DNA from: Lactifluus volemus
Lineage: Eukaryota > Basidiomycota > Agaricomycetes > Russulales > Russulaceae
Direction of reading: 5' to 3'
Length of the DNA stretch: 64,000 nucleotides
Assembly (NCBI GenBank): GCA_022376515.1
Contig: WTXI01000021.1
Coordinates: 406,513-470,512 of the forward strand
In this document: positions 33,526 to 44,578 of the stretch, piece by piece
Layout: each line of letters begins with the position of its first letter
Numbering within the stretch: the first letter of the stretch is position 1
Notes under the pieces: model-generated
The model's input: the letters and a program-made list of their open reading frames with translations, nothing else
What the model was told of the DNA's origin: nothing
Databases searched by the model: none
Program-made: the position numbers and the translations under genes

Positions 33526-34204
33526 TATAGCGCTTCAAGTTATAAAGGCCAACAAATCTAACTTAGTCGGAGGGTTCGGAACACCAGAGGTTCTAACTGG
33601 TGAGAGATGTTAGAAATATTTGATTGAAACTTGAAGAGAACTGATGCACTTTCGGGCAAGTGTGATTGTAAGTTACAAGAGGAGTTGGCGTGGGGATGTC
33701 CTAACCCCTATGCGATCAGCTTGTCACGCTATGTCACACACCATATTTCTGGCTGTTCTGTCGGAGTGCGCGCGCTACAGTATACTGTATTGCCACTTTT
33801 GTAACGTGGTAAACTCCGACATAGGCAGGCGTTGTTTCATGCTGTTTTTTATTTCACTACACACTATGGTTTCTACCAAAAAAAATCATGGAATATGGTA
33901 AAACGTGGTACTAGATTGGAGTGATCCGAAAGGGTCTCACTCGTTCGTTTCCCTCGTGAGTTACTGGGAATGTATGGAATCCGAATCGCAAACGAAACCG
34001 CTGCATCGTTTGTCAAATATTTCGTATTACTGTGAACATTTCCTCGTGAAACGAACAACATTTGATGTGCCAATGCTAGGAGAGACTGTCATGGGCCAGA
34101 TTCGGAAAAAGGCAAAGAAATACAAGACAACTGGCGTAAACAACACTGGCCACAAAGTCAGTAAAAGATAGAACACCAAAACACCGATAGACTTGCGCTA
34201 ATAA
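33526..34204. other. Intergenic with dispersed repeat copy 2 and a duplicated 3' flank
   Basis: 33715-33920 is a dispersed repeat (separate entry). 33965-34204 is a near-identical copy of 20755-20982, the 3' flank of copy 12. No gene. Confidence 0.6.
33715..33920. repeat. Dispersed repeat family, copy 2
   Basis: Shows TGTCACGCTATGTCACAC, GTAAACTCCGACATAGGCAGG, TTTATTTCACTACACACTA and TTTCTACC plus an A-run, then TGGTACTAGATTGG, in the same order as copies at 7755 and 57110. Confidence 0.65.
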
Positions 34205-35715
34205 CTACCAGTCACGATATGGCAGGCGGTGGACTGTGACTGTGTGGCCAGAATGCTGGCGTCCAGTGATGAATAGCTCTATGGCTTTCTCCTCGGCTGA
34301 CCCTCGCTGATAGCTGGGAGGGTAGAGATGACGGAGTTCAGGTAACACCTCAGTGACACTTTCCCCAGTGTGTCCTAGCAGCGAACATAGGATCAAAGGG
34401 TACACAACGTCACGCAACCGCAGGGTCCGAACAGCGGTGAATGGGCGAAACAGTACGAGACACTCAGAATGGATGCTCATGTCCTCGAAACTCAAGTCCT
34501 CCGAATCTGAATCCGAGTCGTACTCAAAAAAGGACCAGTCGCTCCTGATGTTGAGTTCGGTAACACTGGAAAGTAGTGGGGAAAGGGTGCATATCTGTCC
34601 CGTAGATGGGGTTTCGTAACCTGGCTCCTGTAGGAAACAAAAGTTGAGCGTTTCAGAGACAAAATCTGCGCCCTCTGACTGGTAAAGTCGGATGTCGACT
34701 TCATGAGTGCTAAATGTCACCTCTGCAAAAAGGAAGGGCCCGAGCGGGAGTGAGTGAGTGATGACTTGTCGGATGTCAAACACGCGCGGCTCATACTCGT
34801 ACGTGATCGAGAGAGATTCGAGATGAGGGACCTCTATTCGAGCCAAGAGGTTCTCCGAGTACTCGTTGGCGTCTTGAAACTTAAACACCGTAAGAACTGG
34901 GAGGACGGCGCGTGTGAGCGGGGGTGGGGGTGGGGGTGGGGGTGGGGGTGCAAGTCGGATCGCTCCGAGGTTTTCGAACGAGATTTCAAGGTACGTGAGC
35001 TTGGTCAGGGCGGAGAGGACTGTGACCATCGTCTCGGGTGAAATATAACCACGTTTGGGTATCTCTTCAAGGCGGAGCTCGGAAAGGTCATTGCAGGACA
35101 AAAGAAACTGAGGTAAGGTCGGAAATGGAACACCCCTCAAAGTGAGTGATTGTAGACTTGGGGCGGATCCACCTAAGAACGTAATGGGAAGCGCCGGCTG
35201 TGGTTCGAGCCCCAACCAAATATTACTCCACTCTAAGCGAAGACATGTCAGCGCCGGGAATGGCTTATGCATCACTGTGGGCAACCTCCCACAGCCTTCG
35301 CCTGAGACCGTGAAATGTATTTTGCATATGCGGTCATGATGTTCAAGTGCAGAAACGATGTTATCCGAGTCCTGAAGACCGTAACAGGATACTTCGATAG
35401 GAAGGTGCGGCCAGACATCCAACATCGTCCTCACGGGAGTTTTGCCTGAATAATAAACACGCAGGTCGAGGAGGAGAGGGGATGAAAAAATGACATATCG
35501 CCATCTTTGGCATACATGCACAAGATTATGCCAAACCTTTGGCCATCGCGAACATGACTTAGAAGTAATCACTTGGCGACAGAAGTCGAAAATCTTTAGA
35601 AGAATTTCATCTGGGAGGATGCCGATTGTCACACGTCGGGAAATTTCGTCTAGAAAACACAAGTCACCACCGTGAGCACGAAAAAATAACTTGAACATGA
35701 CATACGATTCCTCAT
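34205..35715 (-). CDS. F-box/leucine-rich protein (copy 12)
   Basis: Predicted 484 aa. Exon 1 is the 10-nt ATGAGGAATC (35715-35706). The 56-nt phase-1 intron is 35705-35650 and exon 2 is 35649-34205. The F-box is LPDEILLKIFDFCR with LVHVCQRWRYVIFSSPLLL. A proline run of about eleven residues (plus strand 34918-34951, GGGGGT hexamers) is the longest in the family. It ends in AIELFITGRQHSGHTVTVHRLP. It is a recent sister of copy 5. Confidence 0.87.
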
Positions 35716-36789
35716 GAATGAAGCTTGAATGGGGCTGATGAACGTTCGGGTTAAGTTGGCTTACACGTGCATAGGGGTTACATTCTCCGCCAACTGGTGT
35801 TGGTTCGGCTTGGCGGCTTCACAGCTCGGTTGCCGTGTCGAGCCGATTCGAGTCCACCGCATTGAGGACATCTATCCGATAGCCCAAAAATACACGAATG
35901 TATCACAAGTAAGATGTCAGTATAAGAGGATAACTACCACAACTAGTAATCAGGACAGGGTGCGCATGGGAAGCAAGCGAGGGGGTACTAAACTTCTCAC
36001 TGGTCTATACCCGCCTTGAGGATAGACTCTTTATGAGCGGCGTCCGAGTCTTTGGAATAACCATTACTACCTCGTGTGTTGAGCGTGTATAACGTGCATG
36101 CGTGTATCGAAAAAAATAAGAGACAAAAGAAAGGGGTAAGGCATGGACTCGGAGGCGAATATCGAGAGCACGGAAACTCGTTCACGATCAACGATATGAG
36201 CAAGAGACGAGAGCTCGGTGACGGGATAGGTGTGGAGATGGGTCTAGGAAAATAGAATTCTAACGATGCTAGGCGTGCATAGCCGGGCTTGTGCAGATGC
36301 CAACTTCAGATCAACACACATTATCACCCGGGCCGCTTCACCGTGACACGCCCCACTGGCATGTCGAGTGGACAGTCGTTTCGTCATCCACGCTCTCTTT
36401 GTCGTCGCCACCATCAGTATTCTCCACCTCTGCCCAGGGTACTAGTGTGTATGTCACATGAGGGTATGCTGATGCGAGAGACGCCGATGGTGACCAGTGC
36501 CCAAATTTTGTGCTGGTCGCAGGTGGAGTGCTGAGATCACCACCGCTATAGGCATCCATTTCCCTATCGTGCGGTTCGACATGTTATGGACACGCTATCA
36601 TGGTGATAATACGGAACTAGACGTACGTTCGCATAATGCGAGTAGATATAAAACTTGGATGCTACAGTTACACCAGTTACGACGACCCAGGGAATAGAGA
36701 TGATAATGATTATTTCGTGGGACATGCAATAGAAATGAAAATAAAACCAGATGGACACTAGTTGAGATGAGCGCTACGTATGACGCGGC
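35716..36789. repeat. Conserved spacer block, copy 3 (more diverged)
   Basis: 35930-36830 matches the two other spacer blocks at lower identity, with several deletions. The minus-strand EVENTDGGDDKESVDDETTV frame (36338-36559) is still readable. No gene is assigned. Confidence 0.6.
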
Positions 36790-37600
36790 AGCAAATGTCG
36801 ATCAGATGAACGATTCACTATCACCGCAGTCACGATACAGTATGGCAGGCGGTGGACTGTGACAGAGTGATCGGCATTCTGACCCGCAGGGATGAATAAC
36901 TCTATGTCTTGTTCCTCGAGCTCATCTCTCCAACACTTGTCAGTAAGGTAGAGATTCTGAAGTTCAGGTAACACCTCGTTTGTGTCCTGGAAGCGAAGAT
37001 GTGATGAACGATACGACAAACGGCTGTATGTCGCTAGACAAACGCAGGGTCCGAACAAAAGTGAATAGTGCCAGCCACTCAGAATTTATCCCTCACATCC
37101 TCCAATTCTTCAGGCTTGTCGTCCAACGTTGAAAAATAACCGTCGCTCCTGATTTCAAGCTCCATAACACTGGGAAGTAGAGAGGACAGGGTGCATATTT
37201 GTGCCATAGATGCGGCTTGGTAACCTCGCACATATTGCATGAAACCCAGCTCAAGCGTTTTGGAAGCATCTGTTTCCACTGACTGATAGAGTCGGATGCC
37301 GACGCTAAACCGCGCACGATGGGCCCGGGCCGGAGTGAGTGATGACTTATGGGATGTCAAACACGTGCGGCTCGTACTCGTACACCATCGAGAGAGATTC
37401 GAGTTGAGGAACGTCAACCTGAGAAAGGAGGTTCTCTGAGTACTCCTTGACACTGTGATCATGAAATGTAAGACTCCGGAGGAGAGCGCGTGTGAGCGGG
37501 GGTGCAAGTCGGATCTCTCCGGGTTGTTTGAACCCGATTTCGAGGCACGTGAGCTTGGTCACCGCGAGACTCGGCGCGAGTTGGACCGCTGGCGGCAACA
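36790..37600 (-). pseudogene. F-box pseudogene (copy 13), 5'-truncated
   Basis: Of the copy 6/9 type, but the F-box half is missing. The first recognisable residues are LTKLTCLEIGFKQPGEIRLAPP at about 37590-37490. The remaining sequence is split over at least three frames (37347-37601, 37079-37507, 36774-37058). Beyond ~37560 it joins about 45 bp of unrelated sequence, then the 3' flank block of copy 14, which marks a deletion or recombination breakpoint. Confidence 0.8.
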
Positions 37601-37802
37601 CTAGCCTGAAAGCCAGCTACTTCCGAGCTACGTATACTCAAGTTGGCACACTTGTTGTCACGTCTCACCAAAAGCGGAAATGCTACACAGTTTGGAGGAT
37701 AAACAACTGATAGAACGTAAAGATGGCATTTCTTGTAGATGGCACTGGGCGCGAAGTCAATAAGGATAGAAGAACACATTTCATTTGCAGCTCTATTAGC
37801 AA
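37601..37802. repeat. 3' flank block of the F-box unit (third copy)
   Basis: 37605-37800 carries the same block as 26090-26242 and 31785-31960 (GAGCTACGTATACT, ATTTCTTGTAGATGGCACTGGGCGCGAAGTCA). It is directly fused to the broken 5' end of copy 13. Confidence 0.55.
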
Positions 37803-39340
37803 TCAAGGACGTGGCAGGCGGTGGACGGCAATAGGGTGACCGGAATGCTGACGTGCAGCGATGAATCGATCTATGGCTCGCTCTTCGAGTTCGTCTTTCC
37901 AATCCCCTTGGTAAAGGTAGAGATTTTGAAGTTCAGGTAATAACTCGGTCACACTTTCCCCAGTGTGTCCTTGCAGCGAAGATATGACAAATGACCGTAT
38001 CTTGCCAGACAAACGCAAGGTCCGAACGGCAGTGAATGGTTGGAGAAGTACCGGCCATGCAGGATTGTCCATCAGGGCCTCCAAATCGTCACCGTCCCAG
38101 TCGGAACCGAATCTGTCGCTTCGGATGTCAAGCTCTGTAACGCTGGAAAGGATAGACAAAGACTGGGTGCATATCTGTGCCATAGACGAGACTTGTTGAC
38201 CTGGCGCGTCCTCGTCCTCCATGACTTCCAGATAGAAGGGAGCACTCTCATCATCTGCCCGTTCGTCCGCGGAGTCTGATTCGTAAAGTGTGATATTGAC
38301 ATCAAGGAGATCAAGGTACACGTCTGCACGATTGAATGACCCGAGCGTGAGTGACTGAGAGACTCGGATGATTTGTCGGAGGTTGATGTGAGGCCCGAAT
38401 AATTGGACCGAGAAATATTTGAGTTGGGGAGCGTCTATCCGAGAAAGAAGGTCCTCCAGGTATTCATTGACACCAAGAAATCGGAAATCTGTGAGAGCAG
38501 GGAGGAGAGCACGTGTGACCGGCGGCGGGCCTTGGACTGTTCCGGATCGTCCAAACTGGATGGAAAGGAGTGTGAGACTTGTCAGAGCGGAGAGGCCTGT
38601 GACCATTGCCTCGGGTGAAATGCAACCAATACTGGGAATATCGGGCAAATTTCGAAGAAAGAGCTTGGAAAGGTCGTTGGAAGACAAAAGAAGTCGAGGA
38701 AAGGTCGGAAATGGAAAACCATCTAAAATGAGTGATCGTAGACGTGGGGCGGATCCACTTAAGATCACGTCGGGAAGCACTGGCGGATACTCGCCCTGGC
38801 GGGTCAACAGGTCGAGACTTTTCAGTGCAGGGAACGGCTTCTGCATCAATGTGGCCAGTCTCAGATATTCTGAGTATGGCATTGCCATGCCGAGACTGAT
38901 TTTGCATATGCGGTCATGATGCTCGAGTGCGGCCATGATGTCATCCCCAATATTACCAGCCCGACTGCACGAACGAATTTCGATAGGAAAGGGTGGCCAG
39001 ACATCCAACATCTCTCTCACATGTCTACGATCCGTGCAGTAAAGGCGTAGATCGAGGCCGAGTGGGGATGAAAATATCACATATCGCCATCTTTGGCATA
39101 CGTGCACCAATGTGTGCCATTCCCTTTGCCATTCCCACGATCGCATGCTTATCCGGTCCATGATAGCCGCTCGGCAGAAGTCGAAGATTTCTAGGAGGAC
39201 TTCATCTGGTAATGCATTGATTGTCACACGTGGCAAGATTTGGCCTAGGTCACACAGGTGAGTGATTATCGTAGGCACTAAGAAAAAGACGTACTGTTCT
39301 TTCCTGCAGCATTTGACACCCCTTTTTTGCCTTTGCACAT
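37803..39340 (-). CDS. F-box/leucine-rich protein (copy 14)
   Basis: Predicted 495 aa. Exon 1 (39340-39295) starts M-C-K-G-K-K-G-V-S-N-A-A. The 50-nt phase-1 intron is 39294-39245 (GTACGTC...CTAG) and exon 2 is 39244-37803. The F-box is LPDEVLLEIFDFCR with LVHVCQRWRYVIFSSPLGL. The leucine-rich region is complete, and the C-terminus is AIDRFIAARQHSGHPIAVHRLPRP. Closest to copies 11 and 16. Confidence 0.88.
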
Positions 39341-39850
39341 TATAGCTCTTCAAGTTGAAAGGTCGAACACCAGAGGCTCCAACTGTTTGATTGAAACTCG
39401 AGGAGAACTGATGCACTTTCGGGTAAGTCTGATTGTGTGTCCACAAGTCCAGTGAGGGAGTTGGCGTGGTGATGTGGTTTTCTGACGGCCAAACGGTTCA
39501 GTTTCGTCACGTGCGGTGGCATATTCCGGCTTGGACGCCGGAGCGCACGTGGCATTCGGCGCTCACTCGAACCCTTCGGTTAGTGAACCTCGCCCAGGCT
39601 GTGGAAACCGTTTTCTGTTGAATTGATTAACTGGCCCGGGATCGAGTCTTTCTCACAGGCTGTGGATACCAGTCCGTGATTGATACTTTCTCACAACCTC
39701 GTAAAACTTGTTGTTGCAACGACTGCTATGTAATCACTCAAGCGTTCGTGGTCGTTGCAACACCAAACATATCCTGTTGTTGCAACAACTAACTGTAAGT
39801 ACCATTGCAAGACCATCCTGCTTCCAACTGCCAATGGATGTTGCACCGAA
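39341..39850. other. Intergenic; promoter side of copy 14 and 3' flank of the APH gene
   Basis: Contains a cluster of near-palindromic TTGCAA words: GTTGTTGCAACGAC (~39710), GTCGTTGCAAC (~39750) and GTTGTTGCAACAAC (~39777), with single TTGCAA words following. TCACGTG lies near 39505. No gene. Confidence 0.5.
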
Positions 39851-40902
39851 TCAGCCCCAACAAAGTGGTCTGAACACTTCGTCGAACCATTGCAAACGCT
39901 TCTCAGCATTCTGAATGTCTCTCGCCTCCCGTTCCCCGCAACCTTCTGGGAACTCTAAATATATAATCACTCCAACTTTCATGGCGTCTACGACATAATC
40001 TTTAAGATCAGCGTCAAGGTTCGCCGTAAAGGCATTCCAGAACGAAGTTGCTACCATCGTAGACCCGGGCTCGTCAGGACAGTCGACTCGGTCTCGGTTG
40101 ATCACTGACATGTAGCGGATCTGAGCGCCATCGATACCGAAAGGAAGATACCTCGAGAGGTCCCAGTCCAATATTCCGATCAGTCGAGGTGGCCCCTGAC
40201 TCGCAATGAGCATCTGAAGTTCTGGTTCAGGCAGTGATGATGGGTTCATGAAGGTCTGCTCACGTTCGTCGCATTGAGATCCACATGGGAAAGAGAAAGA
40301 GGGAGTTTCTTGAGATTAGGAGCGATCGAGATGAGTTCTTCGACGCTTCGACGCAGTGCAAGTCGGTCTGATGGAATGTTTTCGCGCAGCACAGTTTGAA
40401 GGCGCGGGATGATGTAAGATTCAACGACCTCCGAGGAGTCTGGGCCAACGATACAACGAGATAACGCCTCTCCAAGTTGGCCAGCGATTGTAGCGTCGTC
40501 ATCCCAGGCGCCTTGCCAGGCTCCCAGGGCTGAATTCCACATTGATCCGTCGATGTAGTTCATGATGTATACATGAGTGGAAATGGAGATATCTGTGCTT
40601 TTCTTCTCGATAGTTGGGACCAGGGTTTCCAATTTCTCTGCAGACATGCTCAGGGGACAAGTGCATATTCTAGCGAAGAAAGACGTACGGCGTGCTAACT
40701 CATAGAGGGACAAGTCCAATGGAGTGTCTCGAAACTGGACGATGACGTTAGACTGGTCTTCTAGTTTCACGATGTAGGTCTGGCTAAAATAGCCTTGCTC
40801 GTCGTGCAGGCGGCAAGATACACTTGGAATATTACAATGAGCGTGGGCTATTGTTTCTGCAAGATCGATGAAGTCCGGTTCTGAACTGGATGGAGCAGAC
40901 AT
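39851..40902 (-). CDS. APH/kinase-fold phosphotransferase family protein
   Basis: Predicted 327 aa. Exon 1 (40902-40264) starts M-S-A-P-S-S-S. A 68-nt phase-0 intron (40263-40196, GTGAGC...GTCAG) leads to exon 2 (40195-39851). Near the splice it shows the catalytic H-x-D-L-N-x-x-N loop (SHVDLNATN), then a metal-binding-type ILDWD segment, both typical of aminoglycoside-phosphotransferase-like enzymes. The N-terminal lobe has VIVQFRD, a likely strand with the ATP-side residues. Fungal members of this large family mostly have unknown substrates; antibiotic resistance should not be assumed. It is the only intact non-F-box gene in the array. Confidence 0.82.
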
Positions 40903-41639
40903 GATGGAGGTGCGTGTCGAAAATAAACCAAATATGGATATATTAAACTTATTCTTCGTTTCCTGGACTGGTCCCGTCGGAAGGGAGGAGGATGTTAAGG
41001 TGGTCAAGCGTGACAGCGCACGCGGTGCATGTACGCCATCTTAAGTTACTTACCGCGTCACACCACTAGATATCTAATTTGGAACAAAAGTGCTGTCAGC
41101 TTATAATAAAAGCAATAGAAGGAAAGCCCAGTAGTACTGTAGAGGACTCGGAATCTCGGATTAGGCCCCGGCCGTGTTCAAGTTAGCTCAGCGTGGACCG
41201 GCGCCTACATCGGGTAAGGTTTAGAAGGCCTGTGCGGTCCTCACACAGTATCTTATATGGCGCAGCTTTTTACTTGTCCATTCAAATGTAGTATGCATCC
41301 GTGATGACAGAAGTCTCTCAACGTGGCATTCGAACCAGAGATTAGTCCGCTGGCTCACTAACTGGCCTTAACAAATGGTAAACCTGTCAGGAAAAATCCA
41401 CCATCGATATTTGCGCTTGGCGGCATCACCTCCACCAACTGAACGGCCCCATCGACATATACCCACAATTGAGTTAAATGGCTCGTAGCACCTCGATTTT
41501 GAGGTGTTACGAAGCCTTTAAGCCCATCCCTCAGCCCATATGCAGAATAGAGTGACACCCTCTATGCCCACAAAGCATCCTCTCGTCCGGGTAGCGCCAC
41601 AAATGGGACGTCAGAAAACCAGTGTCCCGAGATACAGTA
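40903..41639. other. Intergenic upstream of the APH gene
   Basis: 41020-41135 weakly resembles 20035-20165 (ATATCTA(A)TTTGG and CAGCTTAT(A/G)A). No gene is recognised; the short minus-strand frame at 41358-41558 has no known domain. Confidence 0.4.
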
Positions 41640-42150
41640 ACGGCTAAATCTCACTTTTCGCACGGTCAAATGGCCCAAGCGTGACTAACTGAAAGATGCC
41701 TTTTCGGATGTCGGGATGATTCCCAACGAAGTTGATCGTGATAAATTTGAGTTGGGAAGCATCAATGCGAGCCACGAGGTCCTCCAAGTATTCGTTGACA
41801 CCACGAAATCTGTGAGCACGGGGAGGAGAGCACGTGTGAGTGGGTGGCGAACCTCGGACTCGGATCGTTTCGTATCCTCCATCGAGCTCGATGCGAAGGA
41901 GTACGAGCCTTGTCAGGGCGGAGAGGCCTATGAACGTGTGGATCGAGACAGAGAGGATGACATATCGCTATCATTCAGTTAGCACACGTGCGCCAACTTG
42001 CCCTAACTTTTGCCAGCCCTAGCCACAAATCTGGCCCACTGGCATTCGTGGAAGCCACACGGCAGAACTCGAAGATTTTTAGAAGGATTTTATCAAGAGC
42101 TCTGTGATCGTCACGCCGCACGCGTGAAATCTCCAAGTCAGCTAGGACAA
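41640..42150 (-). pseudogene. F-box fragment (copy 15), internally deleted
   Basis: Reads parts of the leucine-rich centre (LTRALLPVLTDF, then a frameshift) fused directly to relics of the F-box exon (TTTTGCCAGCCCTAGCCACAAATCTGG and AACTCGAAGATTTTTAG on the plus strand). The middle third of the gene is deleted. It is related to copy 1. Confidence 0.75.
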
Positions 42151-42467
42151 ACGGTACTGGTAAGTGCTCGTTGTGACTTGTGGTGTAAGCAAAACATTAA
42201 TTCTGTCACGTTCGTCCGCTTTGGAGGGTCATCTACTATGATCAGAGGAAGTTCGAGGAGCGCCAAAGGTTCTGAGTACACCCCACTCAAGTTGGTCACA
42301 CTTATTGTCACGTGTCACTAGTACGAGCGGAAATGCTACACAGTTTGGAGGCATAAACAACTGATGGAAGATAAAGATGGTATATCTTGTAGATGACACC
42401 GGGCGCGAAGTCAGTAAGGATAGAAAAACACATTTTATTTGCAGCTCTAATAGCAATCACCATAGCT
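42151..42467. repeat. 3' flank block of the F-box unit (fourth copy)
   Basis: 42330-42467 repeats the block seen at 26090-26242, 31785-31960 and 37605-37800, with TATATCTTGTAGATGACACC and GCGCGAAGTCAGTAAGGATAG. It precedes copy 16's 3' end. Confidence 0.6.
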
Positions 42468-44005
42468 TCAAGTACGACGTTGTGGCAAGCGGTGGACAGC
42501 AATAGGGTGATCGGAAAGCTGACGTGCAGTGATGAATCGTTCAATGGTTTGCTCCTCGATTTCATCTTGCCAATGACTTTGGAGGAGGTAGATATTTTGA
42601 AGTTCAGGTAACAGCTTGGTCACACTTTCCCCAGTGTGTGCTTGCAGCAAAGATATGACAATTGACCGTATCTTGCCAGATAAACGCAAGGTCCGAACAG
42701 CAGTGAACGGTTGGAGAAGTACCGGCCATGCAGGACTGTCCATCAGGACCTCCAAATTGTGACCTGTCCAGCGCTCGAATCTGTCGCTTCGGATGTCAAG
42801 ATATGTAACGCTGGAAAGGATAGGCAAAGACTGGGTGCATATCTGTGCCATAGACAAGACTTGTTGACCCGGCACGTCCTCGTCCTCCATGATTACCAGA
42901 TAGAAGGGAACACTGTCTGCCAACTCGTCCGCGGACTCTGATTCGTAAAGTGTGATGTTGGTGTGATCGGGACCAAGGTGCACGTCTGCACGTTTGAATG
43001 GCCTGAGTGCGAGTGACTGAGAGACTCGGATGACTTGTCGAATGTTGATGTGAGGCCCGAATAATTGGACCCAAAAATGTTTGAGTTGGGGAGCATCTAT
43101 CCGAGAAAGGAGGTCCTCCAGGTATTCACTGACACCACGAAATTGGAAATATGTTAGAGCAGGGAGGAGAGCGCGTGTGACCGGCGGTGGACCTTGGACT
43201 GTTCCGGATCGTCCAAACTTAAACTCGATGAGAAGGACTGTGAGACATGTCAGGGCGGAGAGGCCTGTGACTATTGCCTCGGGTGAAATGTAGCCAATAT
43301 CGGGAATATCGGGAATATTGTGAAGACAAAGTTCGGAAAGGTCGTTGGAAGATAAAAGAAGTCGAGGAAAGGTCAGAAATGGAAAGCCATTCAAACTGAA
43401 TGATCGTAGACGTGGGGCGGATCCACCTAAGATCCCATCGGGAAGCACCAGTGGATTCTCATGCCGGTGAAGGGATACTAGTTGGAGACTTGTCAGTGCA
43501 GGGAATGACTTCTGCATCAATGTGGCCAATCTCGGATCTTCTGAGTGTGATTTTGCCAGGCTGAGACTGATTTTGCATATGCGGTCATGGTGCTCGAGTG
43601 CGGCCATGACATCATCCCCAATCTTCTCACTGTAAGAACAAATTTCGATGGGAAAGGGCGGCCAGACATCCAACATCTCTCTCACGTGTCCAGTATCTGT
43701 GCAGTAAAGGCGTAGATCGAGGCCGAGTGGGGATGAAAATATCACATATCGCCATCTTTGGCATACGTGCACAAATGTATGCCATTCCGTTTGCCATTCC
43801 CACGATCGCACGATTATCTGGTCCATGATAGCCGCTCGGCAGAAGTCGAAGATTTCTAGGAGGACTTCATCTGGTAACGTATTGATTGTCGCACGTGGTG
43901 AGGTTTGGCCTGAATCGCACAGGTGAGTGATTATCATGGACACTAAGAAAAAGACGTACGGTTCTTTCCTGTAGCATTTGACACGCCTTTTTTGCCTTTC
44001 TGCAT
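42468..44005 (-). CDS. F-box/leucine-rich protein (copy 16)
   Basis: Predicted 495 aa. Exon 1 (44005-43960) starts M-Q-K-G-K-K-G-V-S-N-A-T. A 50-nt phase-1 intron (43959-43910, GTACGTC...TCAG) precedes exon 2 (43909-42468). The F-box is LPDEVLLEIFDFCR with FVHVCQRWRYVIFSSPLGL. The leucine-rich region and FTAVRTLRLSGKI block are intact, with the terminal TIERFITARQLSDHPIAVHRLP. Closest to copies 11 and 14. Confidence 0.88.
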
Positions 44006-44259
44006 TATAGTTAGAAAGGCCGAACACCAGAGATTTCAACTGGTGAGAGATGTTTGATTGAAACCCGAAGAGAATTGATGCACTTTCGGGTAGGTCTGAT
44101 TGAAAGTTACAAGGCCAGTGAGGGATTTGGCGTGGCGATGCAGTTTCTTGACGACCAAACGGTTCAGTTCATCAGTAAATGGTGCAAAAACTTTTTGACT
44201 TTTTGACTTTTGAAAGTGAAAAAGTACAAAAGTAAAAAATCTTGCATTGACCCACATGG
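44006..44259. other. Promoter side of F-box copy 16
   Basis: Short AT-rich stretch (TTTTTGACTTTTTGACTTTTG at ~44191-44211, a small tandem repeat) before the 5' LTR. No gene. Confidence 0.4.
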
Positions 44260-44405
44260 TGTTACGGTTATGCGGGCCGCCCGGCCCATTTCTTACTATT
44301 TTCCGTCTGATTTTCGACTTGCGTTGTGACCTAGGATCCCTTTCCTTGGCCAGCCCCTTCTGTTCCGCTTCTAGGGGCTGTGCGTCGCCGTTTTAGATGT
44401 GTATT

Positions 44406-44516
44406 TGACTCAGGGATCATGACTCAAATCTTGAGTCAGCGTTCTTGACTCAGATCTTGAGTCAGACGCACTGAGTCAGTTCTTGAGTCATCAGAACTGA
44501 CTCAGGTCCTTAGTCA
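44406..44516. promoter_or_regulatory. Array of bZIP (Gcn4/AP-1-type) sites in U3
   Basis: Eight exact TGA(C/G)TCA heptamers begin at 44406, 44420, 44432, 44446, 44458, 44472, 44484 and 44498, plus a TTAGTCA variant at 44510. Spacing alternates mostly 12 and 14 bp, about one helical turn or slightly more. This heptamer is the established binding site of Gcn4/CPC1 and AP-1 proteins. A clustered enhancer responding to starvation or stress is the inference. The 3' LTR has the same array at 51937-52035. Confidence 0.8.
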
Positions 44517-44578
44517 ATAGTCTTGACTTCGCTACTGTACTGTGACCTTTGTAGGATAGTTGGCTGGCCCTCTGTACG

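Noticed and set aside
44186..44235. Repeated TTTTTGAC words before the 5' LTR as a regulatory array
   Set aside because: Only two or three copies of a simple AT-rich word; ordinary low complexity.
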